The notes under the pieces were generated by a model. It was not told the DNA's origin, did no database searches, and saw only the letters and a list, made by a program, of their open reading frames with translations. Shown piece after piece: positions 15,868 to 23,428 of a stretch of 28,448 nt of DNA. Numbering within the stretch: the stretch's first letter is position 1; the number at the start of each line of letters is the position of its first letter. This DNA comes from a virus, in the IMG/VR virus record IMGVR_UViG_3300047200_000053, positions 1 through 28,448 of that record; one strand, 5' to 3'. The position numbers and the translations under genes were made by a program.

Positions 15868-16206
15868 ATGCCAGATAGACTAAAAGATATGATTGCTGCT
15901 GCAGTAGAGAAAAAGCCTCTGGATTTCAGTCAATCTATGTCAGACGTAATGGTCGACAAGATTAACGAACTAGTAGCTAATCGCAAAGTTGAATTGGCTG
16001 CAGAAATGCTGAATGCGTCTGTACTTGGTGGCGATGATGACGAAGACGATGTAGATGATACTACAGACGATTCGGAAGAAGATTGCGACGATGATCTTCC
16101 AGTTGACGACGATTCAGTTGACACATGGGAAGATGATGACGTTGATGACGTTGATGTAGCTGTCGATGATGGCGGAGACGAAATCCCAGACGACACAGCA
16201 GACTGA
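15868..16206 (+). CDS. Acidic prohead core protein (gp67-like)
   Basis: This 112-residue protein lies between portal and protease, where T4 has gp67 and gp68, components of the scaffolding core. Residues 1-50 (MKDLI-like LKDMIAAAVEKKPLDF, then MSDVMVDKINELVANRKVEL) fit the short helical motif seen in T4-type core proteins. Residues 55-112 are almost wholly Asp/Glu/Val/Thr and should be disordered. The family role is to fill the core and be degraded by gp21 protease. The codon pattern of the acidic tail creates a long reverse-strand open frame that is not a gene. It is preceded by AAGGAG. Confidence 0.7.
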   Translation: MPDRLKDMIAAAVEKKPLDFSQSMSDVMVDKINELVANRKVELAAEMLNASVLGGDDDEDDVDDTTDDSEEDCDDDLPVDDDSVDTWEDDDVDDVDVAVDDGGDEIPDDTAD

Positions 16207-16215
16207 GTAACAGAT

Positions 16216-16866
16216 ATGAAGAAACTGAGAGAAATTCTGGAGGCGAGAGCTACCAAAATGGTAGACGTCTCCAAAGGATTCAAGCCAGTTCCGAAAGCTG
16301 CAGGCGAACAAAAGTTCATCGACAAGCATAAGGTAGAACTGACTGAATATCCGCCTGACAAAGGTGAAGACGCTCGCCCAACTGCTTCTAATGTCAAGAA
16401 GTTGAGCCGCAAGCCTCGCATGGGTTATGAACCTGGCGAAGACAAAGGCGTTTATGAAGCTGCAGAAGATATCGACGAGTCTTTTAAGGTAGGCGACAAG
16501 GTCAAGGTTTCTGCAGGACCTCATCAGAAGACACCACATCAAGTAATTCATGTGTTCGACGATGGTTCCTATAACGTGAAGCCTACGGGTTTGTCGCCCA
16601 AGCAAATCAAGTATCGTCTAGGTGCAGCAAGAGCAAAGTCTTCAGAGTTAACAAAGATTGAAGAAACAACTGTGCACGTAGACGTTACTACAAAGACAAA
16701 AGAAAAAGATAAGAAGGACAAAACAAAGTCCCACAAACTATCTTTATTACCGAATGCTAAACCTTATCCGCAATTCGTTAAAAGAGAATTGCGTAAAGCA
16801 GGTTTAGAAAAAGGCAAGCACTATCATTCATTCAAAGTAATGAAGATCGAAGAACAAAAGGAATAA
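16216..16866 (+). CDS. Basic prohead-associated protein of unknown function
   Basis: This 216-residue Lys-rich protein lies 9 nt after the acidic core protein and 5 nt before the protease gene. No domain is firmly recognised; residues about 90-130 (FKVGDKVKVSAGP...VIHVFDDGSYNVKP) look like a small KOW/SH3-like beta-barrel, and residues 150-190 are highly charged (TKTKEKDKKDKTKSHK). A possible gp21 processing site of the (I/L)-x-E type is seen near the N-terminus (ILE before ARAT) and another at LTE before YPPD. A role as an inner core or internal head protein is inferred from position, basic charge and these sites. Confidence 0.6.
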   Translation: MKKLREILEARATKMVDVSKGFKPVPKAAGEQKFIDKHKVELTEYPPDKGEDARPTASNVKKLSRKPRMGYEPGEDKGVYEAAEDIDESFKVGDKVKVSAGPHQKTPHQVIHVFDDGSYNVKPTGLSPKQIKYRLGAARAKSSELTKIEETTVHVDVTTKTKEKDKKDKTKSHKLSLLPNAKPYPQFVKRELRKAGLEKGKHYHSFKVMKIEEQKE

Positions 16867-16871
16867 TTTCG

Positions 16872-17519
16872 ATGAAGCTTATCACCGAATTAACAGAAAA
16901 CGTAAAATGCCTTACCGAAGCTGATGAAGGTGGTAAGAAGCATATGTATATCGAAGGTGTATTCATGCAATACGATACACCCAATCGTAACGGCAGAATC
17001 TATTCAAAAGATATTATGGAACGAGAAGTAAATCGTTACATCAAAGAAGTTGTTTCTCAGAAGAGAGCATATGGCGAACTGAACCACCCACAAGGTCCTC
17101 AGATTAATTTGGATCGTGTATCGCATATCATCGAAAAGCTTACTATGCAGAATGATGGTACTGTAATGGGTAAGGCAAAGATTGTCAACACTCCAATGGG
17201 AAATATTGCTAGAGGATTGATGGAAGGCGGAGCAAACTTAGGTGTTTCAACTCGTGGTCTTGGTTCTCTAAAACAAGGTTCTAATGGAATCATGGAAGTA
17301 CAAGATGACTTTAGACTTGTTACTGCCGCTGACATTGTTGCCGATCCTTCCGCTCCCGCAGCGTATGTTAAGGGAATTATGGAAGGCGTTGATTGGCTAT
17401 ACAATGATAAGACTGGTGAGTGGATTGAAGAAACTAGAAAAGAGATTCGTAAGCTTTCAAAGACTCAACTAGAAGAACAGATGTTATCTTTCTTCGGAAA
17501 GTTCATAAAGACTCTGTAA
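16872..17519 (+). CDS. gp21: Prohead maturation protease gp21
   Basis: This 215-residue serine protease (T4 gp21: 212 aa, family U9/S78-like) acts inside the prohead, degrades the scaffold and trims the capsid protein after (I/L)-x-E sites. The catalytic His72 lies in GELNHPQGP and Ser126 in ANLGVSTRG, both in the expected order; NRNGRIYSKDIMEREV is also family-typical. Its own N-terminus contains LTE motifs (residues 7-9 and 14-16) that could be self-cleavage sites. It ends just before the late promoter of the scaffold gene. Confidence 0.93.
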   Translation: MKLITELTENVKCLTEADEGGKKHMYIEGVFMQYDTPNRNGRIYSKDIMEREVNRYIKEVVSQKRAYGELNHPQGPQINLDRVSHIIEKLTMQNDGTVMGKAKIVNTPMGNIARGLMEGGANLGVSTRGLGSLKQGSNGIMEVQDDFRLVTAADIVADPSAPAAYVKGIMEGVDWLYNDKTGEWIEETRKEIRKLSKTQLEEQMLSFFGKFIKTL

Positions 17520-17531
17520 AAACTTATCTTA

Positions 17532-17539
17532 CATAAATA
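17532..17539 (+). promoter_or_regulatory. T4-type late promoter (CATAAATA) for gp22
   Basis: This matches TATAAATA at 7 of 8 positions, with the shared extension AAAATAAAAC downstream. It lies 31 nt before the gp22 ATG, with TTAGGAGAG as ribosome binding site between. Confidence 0.65.
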
Positions 17540-17569
17540 AAAATAAAACTTCTTTTAGGAGAGAATCTA

Positions 17570-18901
17570 ATGGCAGAGAAAACTCCTGGATCGGAAAAAA
17601 CTAATCCTAGTGAACAAATCGACGAAACCATGCAAAATTGGAGTAACACAAAGGGGTTTCGAGATGAAGATCACGTCAAGGATGCAGTAAATGCAGTCAA
17701 GGGCGTAATCAAAAAAGCTAAGGGTGGTCACGAAAGATCTAGAAAAATGCTAGATGCATTGAAAGGGTATCAAGGCAAAAAATCTTATATGAGCAATAGC
17801 GATCATAGAGGAGCCATCGGCGATATATTTTCAAACTCTGGTATGTCACAACACAATTTTCACCAAGCAATTGGTTCGCACGACAAAATTGCTAAGCTCA
17901 TCAAAGATTATCACGGGACAAAAAACAAAATGAACGAAGAAGCACAAGATACAATTAAAATGCACCCATCTGCAGCTTCAAAGGCTGGCATGATGGCGCA
18001 AACAATGAACATGATGGCAGGAATGTCTAACGACGAATGCTCACAGTGGCTTTCACAAGCTCTTGCAGTTTCGGCGTCTCATGTAAAGAATGCGGCCGAC
18101 AATTCTGACAAGAACAGATCATCTGTTGCAATGAAGGGATCAGCTCCATCAGCAGTTCTTCCTAACATGGCGTCAGCTGTTAAGGAAGACATCGAAGCAT
18201 TGTTTGGTTCAGATGAACTATCAGAAGAATTCAAGACAAAGACAACGGTTCTTTTTGAAGCGGCTGTAAATGCAAGAGTGATTGCAGAAGCTGCTCGTCT
18301 AGAAGAAGAGTTTGAAACTCGCCTAGAAGAAGAAGTTGGAGAAATTACTGATGTGCTTGTTGAACAGGTAGATCAGTATCTTTCGTACGCTGCGGTCAAG
18401 TGGATGGAAGAAAATCAAGTTGCAATTGAATCAACACTAAAGAATGAACTTGCTGAAGAGTTCATGACAGGGTTACGTGATTTATTTGCAGAACATTATT
18501 TGAGTTTCCCTGAAGAACAGGTAGACGCTGTTTCGGCTCTTGCTGAAAAAGTACAAGCTCTAGAAAGCAAACTAAATGATACCATTGAAGAAAACATGGA
18601 ACTATCTGAAGTGGTTGAGTCATACGCAAAGCAAGAAATCTTCGATCAAGTAACCGAAGGTCTAGCTCTAACTCAGACAGACAAACTACAGCAGTTGTCT
18701 GAGGGCGTAGCATTCGACGGAAACGTTGAAGAATACAAGAACAAACTAGAAATCATTAAAGAACGTCACTTCGGAGTAAAGTCAACTCCCTCAATGATCA
18801 ATGAACAAGTTGATGATGAGCAGCCTGTTGCAGAAGTGAGATACATGGATCCGTCCGTTGCCTCATATGCTAAGGCAATTTCTAGAACAGTCAAGAAATA
18901 A
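17570..18901 (+). CDS. gp22: Prohead scaffold core protein gp22, with long N-terminal extension
   Basis: The C-terminal 240 residues (about 203-443) match the T4 gp22 scaffold (269 aa) in character: long acidic helices, including EEFETRLEEEVGEITDVLVEQVDQYL and VKWMEENQVAIESTLK, and a closing MDPSVASYAKAISR. Scaffold forms the prohead core and is digested by gp21; LSE at 217-219 is one candidate site. The first 200 residues are extra relative to T4. Residues 20-125 form a basic, Gly/Lys/His-rich helical region, and residues 132-175 a Met-rich motif (SAASKAGMMAQTMNMMAGMS) of the kind seen in prohead core proteins of other T4-like phages. It could be a fusion of two core components. It has its own late promoter. 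Confidence 0.88.
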   Translation: MAEKTPGSEKTNPSEQIDETMQNWSNTKGFRDEDHVKDAVNAVKGVIKKAKGGHERSRKMLDALKGYQGKKSYMSNSDHRGAIGDIFSNSGMSQHNFHQAIGSHDKIAKLIKDYHGTKNKMNEEAQDTIKMHPSAASKAGMMAQTMNMMAGMSNDECSQWLSQALAVSASHVKNAADNSDKNRSSVAMKGSAPSAVLPNMASAVKEDIEALFGSDELSEEFKTKTTVLFEAAVNARVIAEAARLEEEFETRLEEEVGEITDVLVEQVDQYLSYAAVKWMEENQVAIESTLKNELAEEFMTGLRDLFAEHYLSFPEEQVDAVSALAEKVQALESKLNDTIEENMELSEVVESYAKQEIFDQVTEGLALTQTDKLQQLSEGVAFDGNVEEYKNKLEIIKERHFGVKSTPSMINEQVDDEQPVAEVRYMDPSVASYAKAISRTVKK

Positions 18902-18906
18902 TATTT

Positions 18907-18914
18907 TATAAATA
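18907..18914 (+). promoter_or_regulatory. T4-type late promoter (TATAAATA) for gp23
   Basis: This is a perfect late octamer with the A-rich extension AAAACAAACC, 42 nt before the capsid gene. Together with the gp22 promoter it provides a gp23-only transcript, as expected for the most abundant virion protein. AAGGGAG serves as ribosome binding site. Confidence 0.8.
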
Positions 18915-18955
18915 AAAACAAACCCAAATAAGAAAATAAGGGAGTAACTATTACA

Positions 18956-20329
18956 ATGTCTAGAACAACAGAAGGTTCAATCCACGAGCAGTTAATCGCA
19001 AAGTGGAAGCCAATTCTTGAACACGAAGAACTACCTGGAATTAAGGATCTCAACCGTCGTAACGTTACAGCGGTTGTCCTAGAGAACACAGAAAGAGCAT
19101 TGAGAGAAAATGCTGCTTACTCAACACAGTTCCTAGTTGAAAGCCCAATCCCAGCTAACGCGATGAGAGCTTCATCATCGGATTCGTCAACAGGCGCAAT
19201 TGACACATTTGACCCTGTGTTGATCACCCTTGTTCGTCGTTCGATGCCTAACTTGATCGCATACGACATTTGCGGCGTACAGCCAATGACTGGTCCTACA
19301 GGACTGATCTTCGCAATGCGCGCACGTTATGCTAACCAGACAAACACTGAAACGTTCTACAACGAAGTTAACACTCAGTGGTCGTCAGTAACTGGTGGTG
19401 CAAACACGCTTGGTGACAAGCACGTTGGTACAGTTCCAGGTACAAACACACAGACATCTAACTTGGCTGCAACTGGCATCTACAACTACGGTGCTGCTAT
19501 GTCTACGCCACAAGCGGAAGCGTTGGGAACTGATTCCAACACAGCATTCGCACAGATGGCATTTAGCATTGAAAAGGTCTCTGTAACTGCAAAGTCAAGA
19601 GCTCTAAAAGCTGAATACACAATGGAACTAGCACAGGACCTTAAGGCAGTTCACGGTCTTGACGCTGAAACAGAATTGTCAAACATTCTGTCGACAGAAA
19701 TTCTTGCAGAAATCAACCGTGAAGTAGTTCGTACGATTTACGTATCGGCTGTTCAAGGTGCTGCAACACCAGGTGTTACAACAGCTGGTATCTTCGATCT
19801 TGACCTCGACTCAAACGGTCGTTGGATGGTTGAAAAGTTCAAGGGTCTGATGATGCAGATCGAAAAAGAAGCTAACCAAATTGCAAAAGAAACTCGTAGA
19901 GGGCGTGGTAATATCATCATCTGCTCGTCTAACGTAGCTTCGGCTCTGCAGATGGCTGGTTTGCTTGACTATACTCCAGCACTAAATTCAAACAATAACT
20001 TGTCGATCGACGACACAGGTAATACATTTGCCGGTGTTCTAAATGGACGTTATAAGGTTTACATCGATCCTTACGCAACAGGCGACTTTATGGTCGTAGG
20101 TTATAAGGGTGCAGGTGCATTTGACGCTGGCCTATTCTATTGCCCATACGTTCCTCTACAGATGGTACGCGCTGTGGATCAGGATTCGTTCCATCCAAAG
20201 ATTGGTTTCAAGACTCGTTACGGAATGGTAGCAAATCCATACGCAGAAGGTGCTACAGCAGGTGCTGGTGTAATCAATAAGGACTCAAACGTTTATTACA
20301 GACGCGTCTTGGTCAATAATTTAATGTAA
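18956..20329 (+). CDS. gp23: Major capsid protein gp23
   Basis: This 457-residue precursor of the head shell subunit has a HK97-like fold by family; T4 gp23 is 521. Conserved text includes STGAIDTFDPVLITLVRRSMPNLIAYDICGVQPM, TGPTGLIFAMRARY, KAEYTMELAQDLKAVHGLDAE and a C-terminal DQDSFHPKIGFKTRYGM with YRRVLVNNL. The N-terminal 62 residues are a probable delta domain: LVE at 60-62 matches the gp21 (I/L)-x-E rule and precedes SPIPANAM. No gp24 vertex paralogue follows, unlike T4. The gene is separated from the next by a promoter and a terminator. Confidence 0.98.
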   Translation: MSRTTEGSIHEQLIAKWKPILEHEELPGIKDLNRRNVTAVVLENTERALRENAAYSTQFLVESPIPANAMRASSSDSSTGAIDTFDPVLITLVRRSMPNLIAYDICGVQPMTGPTGLIFAMRARYANQTNTETFYNEVNTQWSSVTGGANTLGDKHVGTVPGTNTQTSNLAATGIYNYGAAMSTPQAEALGTDSNTAFAQMAFSIEKVSVTAKSRALKAEYTMELAQDLKAVHGLDAETELSNILSTEILAEINREVVRTIYVSAVQGAATPGVTTAGIFDLDLDSNGRWMVEKFKGLMMQIEKEANQIAKETRRGRGNIIICSSNVASALQMAGLLDYTPALNSNNNLSIDDTGNTFAGVLNGRYKVYIDPYATGDFMVVGYKGAGAFDAGLFYCPYVPLQMVRAVDQDSFHPKIGFKTRYGMVANPYAEGATAGAGVINKDSNVYYRRVLVNNLM

Positions 20330-20358
20330 AATATATACTATGTTGAATCTAGGTTCAA

Positions 20359-20366
20359 TATAAATA
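20359..20366 (+). promoter_or_regulatory. T4-type late promoter (TATAAATA) located upstream of a terminator
   Basis: This is a perfect octamer. If spacing is as in T4, transcription would start around 20372-20374, so the terminator hairpin at 20377 would form the very 5' end of the new RNA. The expected targets are the coiled-coil protein at 20450 and genes beyond. Confidence 0.65.
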
Positions 20367-20376
20367 GCAGAAGTGA

Positions 20377-20409
20377 AGGGGACGGGCCATTGGTTCGTCC
20401 TCTTTTTTT
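20377..20409 (+). terminator. Intrinsic terminator after gp23
   Basis: AGGGGACG (20377-20384) pairs with CGTCCTCT (20396-20403), extended inward by GGCC/GGTT across an ATT loop, and is followed by a run of seven T. It would stop the abundant capsid transcript. Confidence 0.85.
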
Positions 20410-20449
20410 GGTCATGGAGGTCCACCGAGAAAAGAGGAAACCAGCTATC

Positions 20450-20851
20450 ATGTCTTCAAACGATCGAAATTATAATGGTAGTTCGCAACTGGACCGATTG
20501 GAAATGACAATTGACAAAATTTCTCAAGTATCAAACACTCTTTCATATCAGATTTCATCGATCAACATGACTTTAGATTCACATGATACTTCGATTACAA
20601 AGTTTGACGATAAGCTATCAGAAATGGCAACAAAGGTCAACAACATCGATCTTGAGCTTGTTAGAATTTCTTCTAAGCTTGATGCTGCATTGAACGAAAG
20701 AAATGATCTGAAACAACAGCTTGCTGACCTAAAGAAATCGTCAATTTCAGTTGACCAATTCACACCAGTTCAGAGAGCAATCTACTTCGTAGCAACTTTT
20801 GTAGTAACAGGGGTACTAGGCGCAGTTCTAAATCTAGTAATCAAAAAATGA
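20450..20851 (+). CDS. Coiled-coil protein with C-terminal membrane anchor
   Basis: From the ATG at 20450 the protein has 133 residues. Residues 14-105 are a continuous coiled coil (SQLDRLEMTIDKISQ, MATKVNNIDLELVRISSKLD), followed by one membrane helix (AIYFVATFVVTGVLGAVLNLV) and a KK end. The open frame extends upstream to a TTG at 20390, but that start is inside the terminator stem; ATG 20450 has AAGAGGAAA at a normal distance. The architecture resembles XhlA-type or spanin-like phage membrane proteins. It overlaps the next small membrane protein by ATGA, suggesting a functional pair. No named function can be assigned. Confidence 0.7.
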   Translation: MSSNDRNYNGSSQLDRLEMTIDKISQVSNTLSYQISSINMTLDSHDTSITKFDDKLSEMATKVNNIDLELVRISSKLDAALNERNDLKQQLADLKKSSISVDQFTPVQRAIYFVATFVVTGVLGAVLNLVIKK

Positions 20852-20979
20852 TTCAAATTCGTAAGATATATAAATCAAATGTATTTCCGATATTGGCAGG
20901 ATTCATTTTAGCCGCAGCTCTGCCAATATCAGTATTGTATGCGTTTTTCCATTACATCATAACATTAATATTGCATTGA
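20848..20979 (+). CDS. 43-residue membrane protein coupled to the coiled-coil protein
   Basis: This short ORF begins at an ATGA overlap with the preceding gene, a strong sign of coupled translation. After a basic start (MIQIRKIYKS), residues 12-42 are almost entirely hydrophobic (NVFPILAGFILAAALPISVL, then YAFFHYIITLILH), enough for one long or two short membrane helices. The TGA is used in the ribosome binding site (TGAGGG) of the next gene. It may work with the coiled-coil partner as a holin/antiholin-like or spanin-like pair, which is inference. Confidence 0.55.
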   Translation: MIQIRKIYKSNVFPILAGFILAAALPISVLYAFFHYIITLILH

Positions 20980-20986
20980 GGGTTAA

Positions 20987-21508
20987 ATGAGCGCAATTGA
21001 CAATCTACCAACCAACGAGAACTTTCTATCGCCTCTTGGTTTTAAGTTTCAGATCAAAAAGACTCCTGGAATGAATTTCTTTGTTCAAAGAGTTAATCTT
21101 CCAGGAATGTCTATTCCAGATACTGGACAACCTAACCCATTCGTTAAGATTCCATTAGCGGGCGATCACATTGAATTTGAACCTCTTCAAGTAACGTTCA
21201 AGGTCGATGAGATCCTCGCTAATTATTTGGAAATTCACAATTGGTTAAGAGGACTTGGATTCCCTGACGAATTCAGACAGTACAAAGACCTTTCCAATAA
21301 ACCTATAATGTCAGGTCTAGGACTAACGTCAGATATTTCTCTACTAGTTCTTTCATCTGCAAAGAATCCAACATTCGATGTTGTGTTTAGAGATGCACAT
21401 CCAATAGGTCTAACGTCACTAACGTTTGACACTACAGATCCAGATGTCAACTATTTGACTGCAACAGCTACTTTCAAATACCTGTCATACTCGATTAATC
21501 CCGCATAA
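20987..21508 (+). CDS. Tail-tube-fold virion protein (gp3 position in cyanophages)
   Basis: This 173-residue protein resembles a compact gp19-type tube fold: FKFQIKKTPGMNFFVQRVNLPGMS, PFVKIPLAGDHIEFEPLQVTFKVDE, NYLEIHNWLRGLGFP, and a closing DVNYLTATATFKYLSYSINP. In cyanophage genomes a protein of this size between gp23 and uvsY is usually labelled gp3, tail completion/sheath stabiliser. The sequence itself suggests a tube-like beta-barrel, so it may be a tube initiator, terminator or specialised ring. It is distinct from the main tube gene at 13695. The ribosome binding site is GAGGG. Confidence 0.7.
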   Translation: MSAIDNLPTNENFLSPLGFKFQIKKTPGMNFFVQRVNLPGMSIPDTGQPNPFVKIPLAGDHIEFEPLQVTFKVDEILANYLEIHNWLRGLGFPDEFRQYKDLSNKPIMSGLGLTSDISLLVLSSAKNPTFDVVFRDAHPIGLTSLTFDTTDPDVNYLTATATFKYLSYSINPA

Positions 21509-21512
21509 ACTG

Positions 21513-21541
21513 TTGATTTACTTGATACTTTGCTTTACAAT
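21513..21541 (+). promoter_or_regulatory. Sigma-70-type promoter for uvsY-uvsW
   Basis: TTGATT at 21513-21518 and TACAAT at 21536-21541 are separated by exactly 17 nt (4/6 and 5/6 matches to the host consensus). They lie in the gap between the last virion gene and uvsY, where a switch from late to early/middle expression is expected. No late octamer is present here. Confidence 0.6.
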
Positions 21542-21566
21542 ACAGTAAATGTAGATGGAGCAAATG

Positions 21567-21998
21567 ATGAAAATTGAGCAGATACTGGACCAGTGGGAAG
21601 CTGATTGTAAAATCGATAAGACTCAGCTTGGCGACGAATCAATCAAAGTTCCCAAGCTTCACGCTAAATATTCCCGAGAATTTGTTACAGAGAGGATTCG
21701 ATTGATTCATTTGAAGAATCAACTGAAGACTCTTCGTTTTGAAAAGATGGAGTTTCTTATTAATCCTACTCAAGAAGGCGTTCAGAGAGGATGGAAGATT
21801 CCTGCGCAAGGAAGACTTCTTAAAGCAGACGTCGCAAATCATTTAGATTCAGATCCAGAAATCATAGAGATTGAAACCAAAGTTGGTATTCAGACAGAGA
21901 AGGTAGAGCTACTAAAAGCGATTATCGATTCGCTAAAGACTCGTGGATTCCTGATAAAGAACTGCCTAGATGAAATCAAATGGATTAACGGTGGATAA
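21567..21998 (+). CDS. uvsY: UvsY recombination mediator
   Basis: From ATG 21567 the protein has 143 residues (T4 UvsY 137). UvsY loads the UvsX recombinase on single-stranded DNA coated by gp32. The start MKIEQILDQWEADCKIDKTQ parallels T4 MRLEDLQEELKKDVFIDSTK, and the C-terminal IIDSLKTRGFLIKNCLDEIKW matches the T4 segment around SRGFAIKHI. An upstream ATG at 21555 would leave GGAG (21557-21560) inside the gene; ATG 21567 places it 6 nt away and fits the family N-terminus. It is joined to uvsW by TAATG. Confidence 0.88.
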   Translation: MKIEQILDQWEADCKIDKTQLGDESIKVPKLHAKYSREFVTERIRLIHLKNQLKTLRFEKMEFLINPTQEGVQRGWKIPAQGRLLKADVANHLDSDPEIIEIETKVGIQTEKVELLKAIIDSLKTRGFLIKNCLDEIKWINGG

Positions 21999-23428
21999 TG
22001 TTAAAAGTTGAATATGTAAACGAGACATATATCAGAATCGTCACAGAACCATCTATTGAGATGGAACTGTCAGAAGCATTCTGCTTCAAGGTTCCTGGAT
22101 TCCAATTCATGCCTAAATTCCGTGCGGGAATCTGGGATGGTAATGTTCGTCTATTCAATCAAAGAAACAAGACAATCTACAGAGGTCTTCTGCAGCAGGT
22201 AATTGAATTCTGCAAGCAGAGAGAATATGAGATCGACTTCCCTTCCGAATTTGCTGACAGAGAGTTCTCTGAAACTCAGGCAAACAACTTCATCAAGTCT
22301 CTCAATCTAAAGCATATCCCTCGTGATTATCAGACAGATTACTTTATCAAAGCAGTACGTTCAAAGAGAGCAGCAGTCGTTTCTCCTACTGGATCTGGCA
22401 AGTCTTTGATGATCTATATGCTTACTCGCCTGTACAACAAGAAGACTCTTCTGATTGTTCCTACAGTTGCACTAGTTCGCCAGATGGTCGGCGACTTTGA
22501 GGACTATGGATATGACAAGCCTATTCATCAGATCTATTCAGGTCAAGAGAAAGATACAGACGACAAAGTCACTGTAACTACTTGGCAATCAATCTATAAG
22601 ATGCCAAAGACATGGTTCGATCAATTCGATGTTGCTATTTGTGACGAAGTGCACAAAGCGAAGGCAGATGCACTTACTCGAATCATGGAGAATCTTCACA
22701 ATTGCAAGTATAGAATTGGCTTTACTGGAACGCTAGGAAGTGTCAAGACTAATCAGTTAATCATTGAAGGACTATTCGGTCCTCCGATTACTGAAGTAAC
22801 TACGTCTGAATTGATTGACAGAAAGCTTCTAGCAGATTTTAAGATCAAATGTATTGTATTCAATTATCCTGACGAAATCAAGAAGCAAGTAGTCAAGCTT
22901 GATTATCAGCAAGAGATTGATTATATTATTACATCAGAAGCTAGAAATAATTTTATTTCAAATCTAGCGCTTTCTCTGAAAGGCAATACTCTTATTCTGT
23001 TCAGCCGAATCAAGCATGGTGAGAGATTATTCGATTTAATTAGTGGTAATACTACTCGTCCTGTGTACTACATAGATGGATCTGTTGATATTGATGAAAC
23101 AGAACACGTTCGTAAGATCATCGATACTCATAAAGACGCAATCATTGTAGCTATCGACAAGAAATTCTCAACTGGGATAAATATTGAAACTCTTCAATAC
23201 TTGATCTTTGCTGCTCCATCGAAAGCAGAGATAACTATTCTACAGTCTATCGGACGTATGTTGAGAAGAACTGAAAGCAAGACTAGCTCAGTTCTATTTG
23301 ACATCTCAGACAATTTTAAATGGAGAACGTCATCCAACTATACTCTAAAGCACTTTCTTGCTAGACTACAAATCTATAGCAAGCAAAAGTTCCCATTCAA
23401 AGTTTTTAATGTGGAGTTAATTAAATGA
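21998..23428 (+). CDS. uvsW: UvsW RNA/DNA and branched-DNA helicase
   Basis: This 476-residue superfamily 2 helicase (T4 503) unwinds R-loops and branched recombination intermediates and helps switch origin-dependent to recombination-dependent replication. Motifs in order: IPRDYQ near 107-112, Walker A SPTGSGKS 129-136, DEVH 216-219, GFTGT 241-245, LILFSRIKHGERL and QSIGRMLRR near the C-terminus. Residues 1-95 are the N-terminal domain with MPKFRAGIWDGNVRLF, as in T4. It is translationally coupled to uvsY and to the following Sm-like gene. Confidence 0.95.
   Translation: MLKVEYVNETYIRIVTEPSIEMELSEAFCFKVPGFQFMPKFRAGIWDGNVRLFNQRNKTIYRGLLQQVIEFCKQREYEIDFPSEFADREFSETQANNFIKSLNLKHIPRDYQTDYFIKAVRSKRAAVVSPTGSGKSLMIYMLTRLYNKKTLLIVPTVALVRQMVGDFEDYGYDKPIHQIYSGQEKDTDDKVTVTTWQSIYKMPKTWFDQFDVAICDEVHKAKADALTRIMENLHNCKYRIGFTGTLGSVKTNQLIIEGLFGPPITEVTTSELIDRKLLADFKIKCIVFNYPDEIKKQVVKLDYQQEIDYIITSEARNNFISNLALSLKGNTLILFSRIKHGERLFDLISGNTTRPVYYIDGSVDIDETEHVRKIIDTHKDAIIVAIDKKFSTGINIETLQYLIFAAPSKAEITILQSIGRMLRRTESKTSSVLFDISDNFKWRTSSNYTLKHFLARLQIYSKQKFPFKVFNVELIK

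Noticed and set aside
15930-16421. Long reverse-strand open frame (163 codons) opposite the acidic core protein
   Set aside because: Its Ser-rich product is only the mirror of GAT/GAC/GAA codons on the + strand; no ribosome binding site and no reverse-strand transcription unit.
20390-20449. TTG start extending the coiled-coil protein by 20 residues
   Set aside because: The TTG lies inside the terminator loop and has no ribosome binding site; ATG 20450 has AAGAGGAAA upstream and gives a sensible start.
20869-20876. TATAAATC inside the 43-residue membrane gene
   Set aside because: One mismatch at a conserved base, located within coding sequence with no extension; too weak to list as a promoter.
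21555-21566. Earlier ATG for uvsY
   Set aside because: It would place GGAG inside the gene; ATG 21567 fits both spacing and the T4 UvsY N-terminus.
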